In this document: positions 52,927 through 61,400 of the stretch, piece by piece
Numbering within the stretch: position 1 is the first letter of the stretch
Layout of the letters: the number at the start of each line of letters is the position of its first letter
Origin: Clostridia bacterium
Lineage (GTDB): Bacteria; Bacillota; Clostridia; Oscillospirales; Acutalibacteraceae
DNA: 64,000 bases
Assembly: GCA_017380575.1 (NCBI GenBank)
Contig: JAFODS010000029.1
Location: forward strand, 22,846-86,845
Direction of reading: 5' to 3'
The notes under the pieces: model-generated
What the model saw: the letters and a program-made list of their open reading frames with translations, nothing else
What the model was told of the DNA's origin: nothing
The model's database searches: none
Position numbers and translations under genes: made by a program

Positions 52927-54074
52927 ATTTCCACCTTGTTTAAAAAATTGATTAAATCTTCTTTACTTGCGGAAATGTTGCCCTGAATAAGTTCGTCAGA
53001 ACCGCCGCCCTTTGCTGAAAGCTCGGCTCTTAATAAGTCACCGAAAGTCTTTACGCTTGAGTCAGCAGAAGCAACGGCATATTTATAGTTTTCGTCCTTT
53101 CCTGAAAATACTGCAGAAATGCCTTTGTGAAGCTTAGCAGATTCAAGAACAAGATTTCTTACAAACTGCATATCAGTACTGCTTTCGAAATATATTGAAA
53201 TACCGTTGATTTTTTGCGGGTCTTTAATTTTAACAGAAATCAGTTCATTAGCAAGTGAAACATTTTTTTGCTTAAGCTCATTGTTTTCTTCGCAAAGCTT
53301 GTTGAAAGCAGAAAGCTCCTGATTGTGTTTAGCACAGAGCTTGACGGCAATTTCATAAAGATTGTTTGCTTTTGTACAGTAATCTTCAAATGCATCAAGA
53401 CCGCAGAGAATCTGAAGTCTTGTTCCACCACGGTGTCGCATTGAGCTGAGAACTTTTACGAGTCCGATTTCACCCGTAGATTTAACATGAGGTGCACAGC
53501 AGGCACAAACATCATAACCTTCAATCGTAACAATGCGGACATCTTCTGTAAGCTCAAGCTTGCTTCTGTAATCAAGACTGTTAAGGACATCCTCTGCAGG
53601 GAAATCTACACTTACCGCAACATTTTTGTAGATTGCCTTGTTTACTTCAAGCTCGATAATATCAATCTGTTCTTGGGTAAGCTCAACGTCAAAATCAACC
53701 GTGATTTCGTTACCCATATGAAAACCGACATTGGTGCAACCGAACATCTCGTGAGCAATACCTGATAGGAGATGTTCACCTGTATGATTCTGCATCCTTC
53801 TGAAGCGTATATTCCAATCAAGTTTACAAGAAGCTGTTCCGGAATCAACTGCAGATTTTGTTTTGTGAATAATTACACCGTCATTTATCTGCACGTCAAT
53901 TACGGGGACTCCGTTGATAGAACCGATGTCGGCTGATTGTCCGCCACCTTCGGGGAAGAATGCAGTTTTATCAAGAATAACATCGTATGTTTTTCCGTTT
54001 TTTTCGCAGCTGAGCACTTCAGCTGTGAAATCGGCAATATATGAATCTGTCTCGTATAATTTTAAAGTTTGCAT
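52923..54074 (-). CDS. AlaX-type alanyl-tRNA editing protein
   Basis: A 383-residue AlaX-L-like enzyme that hydrolyses mischarged Ser- or Gly-tRNA(Ala). The N-terminal domain (about 1-90) has FFPEGGGQSADIG. The editing site has HTGEHLLSG (HxxxH) and CACCAPHVKSTGEIG (C plus H). The C-terminal coiled coil and DHHA1-like piece contain AELSAKGGGSDELIQGN. It starts directly after the aminotransferase stop. It is odd to find it in this fermentation-type operon. Confidence 0.88.
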   Translation of the reverse strand: MQTLKLYETDSYIADFTAEVLSCEKNGKTYDVILDKTAFFPEGGGQSADIGSINGVPVIDVQINDGVIIHKTKSAVDSGTASCKLDWNIRFRRMQNHTGEHLLSGIAHEMFGCTNVGFHMGNEITVDFDVELTQEQIDIIELEVNKAIYKNVAVSVDFPAEDVLNSLDYRSKLELTEDVRIVTIEGYDVCACCAPHVKSTGEIGLVKVLSSMRHRGGTRLQILCGLDAFEDYCTKANNLYEIAVKLCAKHNQELSAFNKLCEENNELKQKNVSLANELISVKIKDPQKINGISIYFESSTDMQFVRNLVLESAKLHKGISAVFSGKDENYKYAVASADSSVKTFGDLLRAELSAKGGGSDELIQGNISASKEDLINFLNKVEI

Positions 54075-55265
54075 TTACTTCGTCGCATCCTCAAATGATT
54101 TTTTGAAAGCAGGGATTGAACGTACAATCATATCATAGTCTACACAATATGATGCACGGAAATACGTATCGCAACCGAAAGCAGAGCCTGATACAAGAAG
54201 AAGGTCGTGTTTCTTCGCAATCTCGCTGAATTCATCCGCGTTTCCGTTAGGAGCTTTTACAAAAAGATAGAAGGCACCTGATGGGTCAGCACACTCATAA
54301 CCGATTTCCGTAAGAGCTGCGTAAAGATAATCACGGTTCTTTTTGTAAGAAGTGATATCAGGCATAACACCTGCACATCTTTTTATCATTTTCTGCATAA
54401 GTGACGGTGCACAGACATAGCCACAGGAACGTCCTGCTCCGGCAATAGAATTGTAAAGATCAGTAAAATCATCAGCCTCAGAGGGGATAAGAACATAACC
54501 TATTCTTTCACCGGGAAGAGAGAGAGATTTGCTGTAAGAGTAGCAAACAATAGTGTTTTTATAATATTTTGCGGTAAACGGAACACCGTTTTCTGTGTAA
54601 ACAAGCTCACGGTAAGGTTCATCGGAGATAAGATAAATCGGATGACCGTATTCTTCGCTTTTCTGTGTAAGAATTTCAGCAAGTCTGATTATAGTTTCCT
54701 CTGAATAAACTACACCGGAAGGATTGTTTGGGGTGTTAATAATAATTGCCTGTGTGTTTTCGTTGATTGTGTTGTAAAGAGCATCAAAATTAATCTGAAA
54801 ATGTTCTTCATCAGCAGGTATCATTCTGAAAATACCACCGTTTGACTCAACAAAAGCTTTGTACTCAGGAAAGTACGGGGCAATTCCTATAACTTCGCTG
54901 GATTCGTTGATAATAACGGTGCGGAATGCACAGAGAAGTGAAGCAGCAGCACCGCATGTGAGATAAAAATTATCTCTTGTGTAGTCTGTGCCATAACGCT
55001 TGTTAAGATTGTCAGCGATTGCATCTCTTGTGTCGTTATCACCGACAGCACTTGTGTAGCCGTGAACTGCAATCGGAGCATCGTTAAGGATGATATCAAC
55101 AAGGGCTTCGTTAACTTCTTTTGGTGCGGGTACGCTCGGATTGCCGAGACTGTAGTCGTAAATGTTTTCTGCTCCTACAACAGCAGCTCTCATTTTTCCG
55201 TATTCAAAAAGTTCACGGATGGTGGAACGGTTGCTGCCTAAAGCGAGCATTTTTTCTGAAACCAT
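54075..55265 (-). CDS. PLP-dependent aminotransferase (class I/II), probably aromatic
   Basis: About 396 residues. Fold type I aminotransferase with NYSLGNPSVPAP-type N-terminus, NTPNNPSGVVYSEE, and the PLP-binding Lys in YSYSKSLSLPGERIGY. Its position between iorB and alaX makes a role in deaminating aromatic amino acids to the keto acids used by IorAB likely. The ATG at 55265 is behind GGAGG. The longer reading (55376) runs into iorB. Substrate is inferred from context only. Confidence 0.85.
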   Translation of the reverse strand: MVSEKMLALGSNRSTIRELFEYGKMRAAVVGAENIYDYSLGNPSVPAPKEVNEALVDIILNDAPIAVHGYTSAVGDNDTRDAIADNLNKRYGTDYTRDNFYLTCGAAASLLCAFRTVIINESSEVIGIAPYFPEYKAFVESNGGIFRMIPADEEHFQINFDALYNTINENTQAIIINTPNNPSGVVYSEETIIRLAEILTQKSEEYGHPIYLISDEPYRELVYTENGVPFTAKYYKNTIVCYSYSKSLSLPGERIGYVLIPSEADDFTDLYNSIAGAGRSCGYVCAPSLMQKMIKRCAGVMPDITSYKKNRDYLYAALTEIGYECADPSGAFYLFVKAPNGNADEFSEIAKKHDLLLVSGSAFGCDTYFRASYCVDYDMIVRSIPAFKKSFEDATK

Positions 55266-55278
55266 CGTTCGGTCCTCC

Positions 55279-55851
55279 TTATGCTTCGTATCCTGCCTTG
55301 AATGCTTTAAGGTTAATATCAAGTATTTTAGCAGGAAGCGTTTCTTTGAGAGCTTCTTCCCAGTCAATGTTGTCAAGATTCAATGCCTTAACCATAGCAC
55401 CGAAGAGAACAATATTCATACACTTTGCATTTCCAAGGTCTAAAGCTATTTTTGCAGCGTCAAGAACAACTGTTTTGAAGTTAGCTGACATTTCTTCGAT
55501 AATACCTTCAGGGTATTTTTCTTCACCTGCGGCAACATTCATCGGAACGATTTCGTAATCGTTAATAACAGCTGTGCCTTCCGGCTTGAGGAAATCTGCA
55601 TATCTTACAGCTTCCATTTTTTCAAATGATACGAGTATATCTGCCTGACCCTTACCGATGATGGGTGAGTAAACCTTTTCTCCGAAGCGAACCTGAGTTG
55701 AAACACTTCCGCCACGCTGTGACATACCGTGAACTTCACTCATTTTAACATCGTAACCTGCTTTTATGAGTCCGCGTGTAAGAACCTTACTTACAAGGAT
55801 TGCACCCTGACCGCCGACACCTACGAGGATAATACTTTTAACATTATTCAT
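55279..55851 (-). CDS. iorB: Indolepyruvate:ferredoxin oxidoreductase, beta subunit
   Basis: IorB (about 190 residues) is the small gamma-type subunit of the enzyme that oxidatively decarboxylates aryl pyruvates to aryl-acetyl-CoA. VGVGGQGAILVSKVLTRGL is the glycine-rich N-terminal block, and MSEVHGMSQRGGSVSTQVRFG is the standard second block. The ATG at 55851 follows GGAGGG. Only one base separates it from the iorA stop codon. Confidence 0.92.
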   Translation of the reverse strand: MNNVKSIILVGVGGQGAILVSKVLTRGLIKAGYDVKMSEVHGMSQRGGSVSTQVRFGEKVYSPIIGKGQADILVSFEKMEAVRYADFLKPEGTAVINDYEIVPMNVAAGEEKYPEGIIEEMSANFKTVVLDAAKIALDLGNAKCMNIVLFGAMVKALNLDNIDWEEALKETLPAKILDINLKAFKAGYEA

Positions 55852-55852
55852 T

Positions 55853-57604
55853 TTATTTGCCCTCCTTTTCAATTGCACCGAACGGGCATACCTGGTTGCA
55901 GACCGTACAGCCTACACAGAGTGTTGTATCGATTGTAGCTTTGCCGTCCTTCATGAAGATTGCAGGACAGCCTACCTTAAGACATTTCTTACAAGAACGG
56001 CATTTTTCTGAGTCAACTGTGCACTTGCCGATATCGTGCTTGATTCGCTTGATAAGAAGGCAGGGACGTCTTGTGATAATTGCTGCAGGCACTTCGCTTG
56101 CGAGAGCATCATCAACTGCTTTCTGCATTGCTGTAAGATCCTGCGGGTCAACTATAATGACATTCTGATAGCCGAAAGCTTCAAGAACTTTTTCGATTGA
56201 TATTGACGGTGCGGGTTCGCCCATAAGCGTTTCACCGCTACCGGGGTTTTCCTGCTGACCGGTCATACCTGTAATACTGTTGTCAAGAACAACGGGGATG
56301 ATATTACCTTTGTTGTAAAGGATTTCAGCAGCTCCTGTCATACCGCTGTGGAAGAATGTTGAGTCGCCGACAATACCGAAAACCTTCTTGCTTGTATCGC
56401 CAAGCATATCAAATGCTTTTGACATACCCATACCAACGGAGAATCCGCCGCCCATACAAACAACTGAGTCCATTGCACACAAAGGCTTAGCACTACCGAG
56501 AGTATAGCAACCGATATCGCCTGATATTACGAAGCTCTTGTTTTTACTCATGGTGTAGAAAAATCCTCTGTGCGGACAACCGGGGCAAAGAACCGGAGGA
56601 CGTCCGACAGCCTTAACTGCAAGCTCCTTTGTTTCAGCTTCGGTACCGAAAATTGATTTTGCAACGATTTCGGGATTGAGCTCATAGATGTTAGGGATAA
56701 GCTCTTTGCCGATGCATTTGACTCCTGCAGCTTTGATCTGCTCTTCCATAAACGGTTCAAGCTCTTCGATTACATAAAGAGTTTCGACTTTTGATGCGAA
56801 GTCTTTAATGAGATTCATCGGAAGGGGATATGTAAATCCGAGTTTGAGGAATGAAGTGTCTTCCGGGAAAACTTCTTTAGCGTACTGATATGCAACTGAA
56901 GCTGTAACAACACCGATCTTGCTTCCGTTCATCTCAAGCTTGTTGAGAGGGGAGGTGCACGCATATTCAGCCATATCTCTGAGCTTCTGCTCAAGAACAG
57001 GATGGTGTGCCTTTGCATTTGCAGGTGCACTTACGTATTTGAAAACATTTCTTTTGTACTCGTAGGGTTCAGTTTCAACAACATCGCCGAATTCAACAAG
57101 ACTCTTTGAGTGGCAAACTCTTGTTGTTGTTCTGAAAAGAACGGGAATATCGAACTTTTCTGAAATAGCAAAAGCTTCCTTCATAAAATCTTTGCTTTCC
57201 TGGCTGTCTGAAGGTTCAATCATTGCCATTTTAGCTGCTTTTGCATAATATCTGTTATCCTGCTCGTTCTGTGACGAGTGCATGTCCGGGTCATCTGCAC
57301 TTACAATGACAAAACCTTTGCCGACTCCGTTATATGTAGCTGTGAAAATCGGGTCAGCTGCTACATTGAGTCCGACGTGCTTCATTGAACAAAGTGCACG
57401 AACACCTGCAATTGATGCACCATATGCGACTTCAGCGGCAACCTTTTCGTTCGGTGCCCATTCACAGTAGAGACTGTCTTTGTACTGCGGTAAGTTTTCG
57501 AAAATTTCGGTACTCGGTGTGCCGGGATATGCAGAGCAGACTTTTACACCTGCTTCGTATGCACCGCGGGCAGCTGCCTCGTTACCTGACATTAAGTGTT
57601 TCAT
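55853..57604 (-). CDS. iorA: Indolepyruvate:ferredoxin oxidoreductase, alpha subunit
   Basis: IorA (about 583 residues) holds the thiamine site and ferredoxin domain. The N-terminal MSGNEAAARGAYEAGVKVCSAYPGTPSTE begins the pyrimidine domain. CPGCPHRGFFYTM and GDIGCYTLGSAKPL form the thiamine-binding region, with VGDSTFFHSGMTG. The end has two 4Fe-4S motifs (CRSCKKCLKVGCP and CVGCTVCNQVCP). ATG at 57604 is behind GGAGG. It heads the operon from the promoter at 57650-57678. Confidence 0.95.
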   Translation of the reverse strand: MKHLMSGNEAAARGAYEAGVKVCSAYPGTPSTEIFENLPQYKDSLYCEWAPNEKVAAEVAYGASIAGVRALCSMKHVGLNVAADPIFTATYNGVGKGFVIVSADDPDMHSSQNEQDNRYYAKAAKMAMIEPSDSQESKDFMKEAFAISEKFDIPVLFRTTTRVCHSKSLVEFGDVVETEPYEYKRNVFKYVSAPANAKAHHPVLEQKLRDMAEYACTSPLNKLEMNGSKIGVVTASVAYQYAKEVFPEDTSFLKLGFTYPLPMNLIKDFASKVETLYVIEELEPFMEEQIKAAGVKCIGKELIPNIYELNPEIVAKSIFGTEAETKELAVKAVGRPPVLCPGCPHRGFFYTMSKNKSFVISGDIGCYTLGSAKPLCAMDSVVCMGGGFSVGMGMSKAFDMLGDTSKKVFGIVGDSTFFHSGMTGAAEILYNKGNIIPVVLDNSITGMTGQQENPGSGETLMGEPAPSISIEKVLEAFGYQNVIIVDPQDLTAMQKAVDDALASEVPAAIITRRPCLLIKRIKHDIGKCTVDSEKCRSCKKCLKVGCPAIFMKDGKATIDTTLCVGCTVCNQVCPFGAIEKEGK

Positions 57605-57649
57605 AAGTTCCTCCTTGTATTTGAACGAAGATTTTACAAAATTCGTAAT

Positions 57650-57678
57650 ATTATAACACATTAAAGTGTAAAAATCAA
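57650..57678 (-). promoter_or_regulatory. Promoter of the iorA operon
   Basis: Minus strand: TTGATT (57678-57673) and TATAAT (57655-57650), 17 bases apart, with TGT before the -10 as an extended element. Confidence 0.7.
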
Positions 57679-57734
57679 TTTAAATAATACTTTTATATGT
57701 GTGTTTTTTGTGATAAAATTATTCCGGTGATGTT

Positions 57735-58262
57735 ATGACAGAAATTAAAATTATAAGAAGCAAAAGAAAAACTCTTTCGCTGGAGGTTAAAGAAAACGGC
57801 GAGGTCGTTTTAAGGGCACCGTTCTGGTGCTCAGGTAAAACAATTGACGCTTTTGTAAACGAAAAAAACGATTGGCTTAAATCAGCTCTTGAACGACAAA
57901 AGAAAATAAGTGAAAATAAAGTTCAGCTTGATGATAAAAGAATAGCTGAGTTGAAAAGGTCGGCAAAGATTTTGTTACCGGAGCGTGTTAATTATTATTC
58001 AAAGATTATGGGCGTTGAACCTACCGGGATTAAAATCACCTCAGCACAAAAGCGTTTCGGAAGTTGCAGCACAAAGAACTCGATTTGTTTTTCATATATT
58101 TTAATGCTTTATCCTCAGGAAGCAATAGATTATGTTGTTGTGCATGAATTGGCACACATACGTTTTCATAACCACAGCAAGGATTTTTACGGTTTTATAG
58201 AAAGTGTTTTGCCTGATTACAGAAACAGAGAAAAACTTTTAAAAGGATTTTTTATGAATTAA
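57735..58262 (+). CDS. YgjP-like zinc metallohydrolase (M48/SprT-like)
   Basis: A 175-residue YgjP/DUF45-family protein. The zinc motif is VVHELAHIRFHNHSKDFYGF, with HExxH and a later His. The N-terminal beta sheet includes KTLSLEVKENGEVVLRAP and QKRFGSCSTKNSICFSY is the family's RxGSCS block. These proteins were once seen as proteases and are now linked to nucleotide hydrolysis. GGTGATG precedes the start. It is divergent from the iorA operon and carries no obvious partner. Confidence 0.87.
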   Translation: MTEIKIIRSKRKTLSLEVKENGEVVLRAPFWCSGKTIDAFVNEKNDWLKSALERQKKISENKVQLDDKRIAELKRSAKILLPERVNYYSKIMGVEPTGIKITSAQKRFGSCSTKNSICFSYILMLYPQEAIDYVVVHELAHIRFHNHSKDFYGFIESVLPDYRNREKLLKGFFMN

Positions 58263-58337
58263 TTGTCAGTTGTAAACTAAAAGCATAGTTTCTGTTTGTA
58301 AACAATTACGAAATAAGCATCAAAGATTATTGCTTTG

Positions 58338-58367
58338 TTGACAAAAAAATTAAATTTATGTTAATAT
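58338..58367 (+). promoter_or_regulatory. Promoter of the giant secreted protein gene
   Basis: TTGACA (58338-58343) is followed 18 bases on by TAATAT (58362-58367). AAGGAGGAA then precedes the ATG at 58415. Confidence 0.55.
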
Positions 58368-58414
58368 GATACCATCCATAGTCGGATTACAATTATTTGA
58401 AGGAGGAATTCAGC

Positions 58415-61400
58415 ATGAAAAAAGCAAAACTTGTTTCAAAACGAGCATTATCATTATTGATGACAATTGCCCTTTTGATGACAACTCTTGTTTTTTTTGA
58501 TATCGGTGCAACTATGGCTTTTGCAGCTAAAGATCCAATCACTGTCACCGATAGCGGTTCAGGCGACAAGGTATATTTCTATGTACCGGAGCAGGTTTAT
58601 CTTAAACCCTCGCTGAACGCACATAAAAATCAGGAAAGGGCAAATTTCCAGTGGTTTGTTGATGCTGAAATTGACAAGAACACTCATGAAATTTCAAAAC
58701 TCAATACCGGTGAAAAAACATCCGGTAATCTCTACTTCTATTATAGAAATGCAAGTAGTGTATCTATTACTTTTAAGTATCTTAATTCGGATTTCAAGGA
58801 GATGCAGGCGTATACGTCTACATCAGAGAGTACTTCAACAAAGAACTATGCTAACATGAATAGTTCTATTAAGTTCTCTACATATTCAAATGCAATCAGT
58901 CCGGTTAACACCCGTACGGATTCATCAAGAACACGTTATTCTTTGAACTCAAACCTTATTGATACAACAATTACAAACGAAAGCGTCTCTCCGTATATTA
59001 TTTCAACCGAATCAGGTTGTTATATTGAATGGACAGCAACATTTGTTGATTCTCTCGATGGATTAACGAAGAATGTTGTTGCGTATACGTATGTGTACAA
59101 ACCGAATATTATGCCGGCAGGTAACGCAATGTTCATAAAAAATGACCGCGGTTATGATCATGACAACAGTGCGATTTCCTGGATTTCCGGTTTCCATTCA
59201 TTGAATAATTACGCTGTCGGTAAGTATTATCCGGTTGTAGGTCAGGGCAATAACAGATCTATCCTTCCGTTCTCATCAACAAATCCGGAAGGATACAAAG
59301 TTATGAGTAACAGCTATAACAGAGATACCGACCAGTATGCTCAGTGGGCAGCTTATCCGATGTCAAACGGTTATTTTGCATGGGACGGTTCACAGTTAGA
59401 TAACGTTGACGGTAACTATTTTGTTACAGATAATATGTCTAACTCAATTTTTACAATCCCTTCATTCAACCTTTATGAAAACAGAAACTCCGGCCCTACA
59501 GGCGGTGACATTACATTCCTTAACTACGGTGTTTCTCCGCAGACACAGATTATGGTTGATACGAGCCGTTACGGTAACCTTTCTCAGATTCCCAACCTTA
59601 CAGTTGGTCTTATGGGTACATCAAACTGGAGTGAGAGCGGTGCTGTTACAGGTGCTTGGATAGTTTCTGACGTTAAATCTTCAAACGGTGACAGTCACTA
59701 TACTTCACAGCTCAATACAACTTCAGAGGGTGAAGCTCGTTGGTATAATTATAACTCCATAATTGCCAGCGGTGAGGATCCGTATAATCCGACAGGCGAG
59801 GGCGGTACTGAAGGTATCAAGTATAACGGCAAGATTAATAAGAATATTTCAGGTATGACTTCAACTAATGCTTGTAATGTTCAGGCAAGTATCTATAATG
59901 AGCAGGGACAGGATACAGGCTTTAATATCAGTATCCTCAGACTTAATGTTACTGCAAACAATAAGGATACCCTTCGTGATGCATTCAATGCTGCCAATGC
60001 AAAGATAGCTTATCTCGGCCTTAATAACGGTACATCGCCTTACTATAAGACCGATGATGCAAAGTGGAATAAGTTCCTTGAACTCCACAAAGCAGCCGGA
60101 CGCTTCCTTGCTAACCTTGATACGATGACTTCAATCAATGCAGTTGGTGTTTCTTATTCAGCTGAAGGTCTTGCAAGCGCACTTAATGCAGCACTTGCCG
60201 ATCTTGAAAGCATTCGTTATAATTCTCAGGCAACTGTTTGTGTTGCTTCTTTTGAAAAGAATGCTGACGGCAACTATGTAATCCAGAGTGTTTATGACTC
60301 ATCAATATCTGATATTGCTACAGTGTATACAAAGGCATATGATTTTGGTGACGACGTTACATTTGTAGCTCCGGAATATCAGGGATATGAATTTGTCGGA
60401 TATGCTACAGGAAAGAAAGCTGAAATCGGCAAATCTGTAGGCGGAGACTATTCTTCATACATTGAAAACGCCAATGCATCTGTAACTGAACACAGAACAA
60501 CAAAGGAATATATTTCATATACGTTTTTCTATGTTCCTGGTGAGGTTTCGTCAATCGTTAACACAAAAGACGGTAAATTTAATTATCTTAAGGCAAAAAC
60601 ATCTAATATGCCTACTGAGTTAGGAAGTATTTCATATCCTTCCTATACTGAACATGCAGATTCTGATACAGACTTCAACTATGTAATTGAGGGTAACGAC
60701 ATAACAGTATGGAGTACTCAGGATACAACTGCTGTTCAGCTTCAGTTCCTCCCGTTCTATGCTGAATTGGATGCATCAACTGATTATGTTCTTACATATG
60801 ATGTTGCAGGTACAGAACCTGAAAATGTTCAGTTATCAATTTACAACTCATCCTTCACAGGCGGTAACGGCAACGAGGCAACAACTTATGTTGTGAATGA
60901 GTCAGGTGACATTATCTCGACGAATTCTGTTGATAAAGGTACTGTTTATCTTAAACTTGAACTTCTTGGCGATGCCCGAAACGGAAAGAAAGTAAGAATC
61001 AGTGACGTTTGTCTTTCTAAAGCTGATTCAAATGAACTTTATATCGATACTACTAAGGGTTATCCTGCGGTTTTCTCTGCTCCGGCAGGTGAAAAAACAG
61101 CTGTAAGCTATAATGCAAACGGAGTTGAGAGTCTTGTTGCTACAACTTCATACAGCACATTGACGTATGATCAGTATCAGTTGCTTCCGTATTATATTGA
61201 TCTTCAGCCGAACTCAACATATGAGTTTACTTATGAACTCAGCGGACTTTCAAGTGAACAGGTGCAGTTTGAACTTTACAGCTCTGAATATGTTGCAGGT
61301 AACGGTTCATCATTGCATTACTACAACCTTACAGGTTCGGGAGTAACATTTACAACCGGTCCGAACGATGATGCTGTTGGTCAGCTGAGAATCAAGTTTA

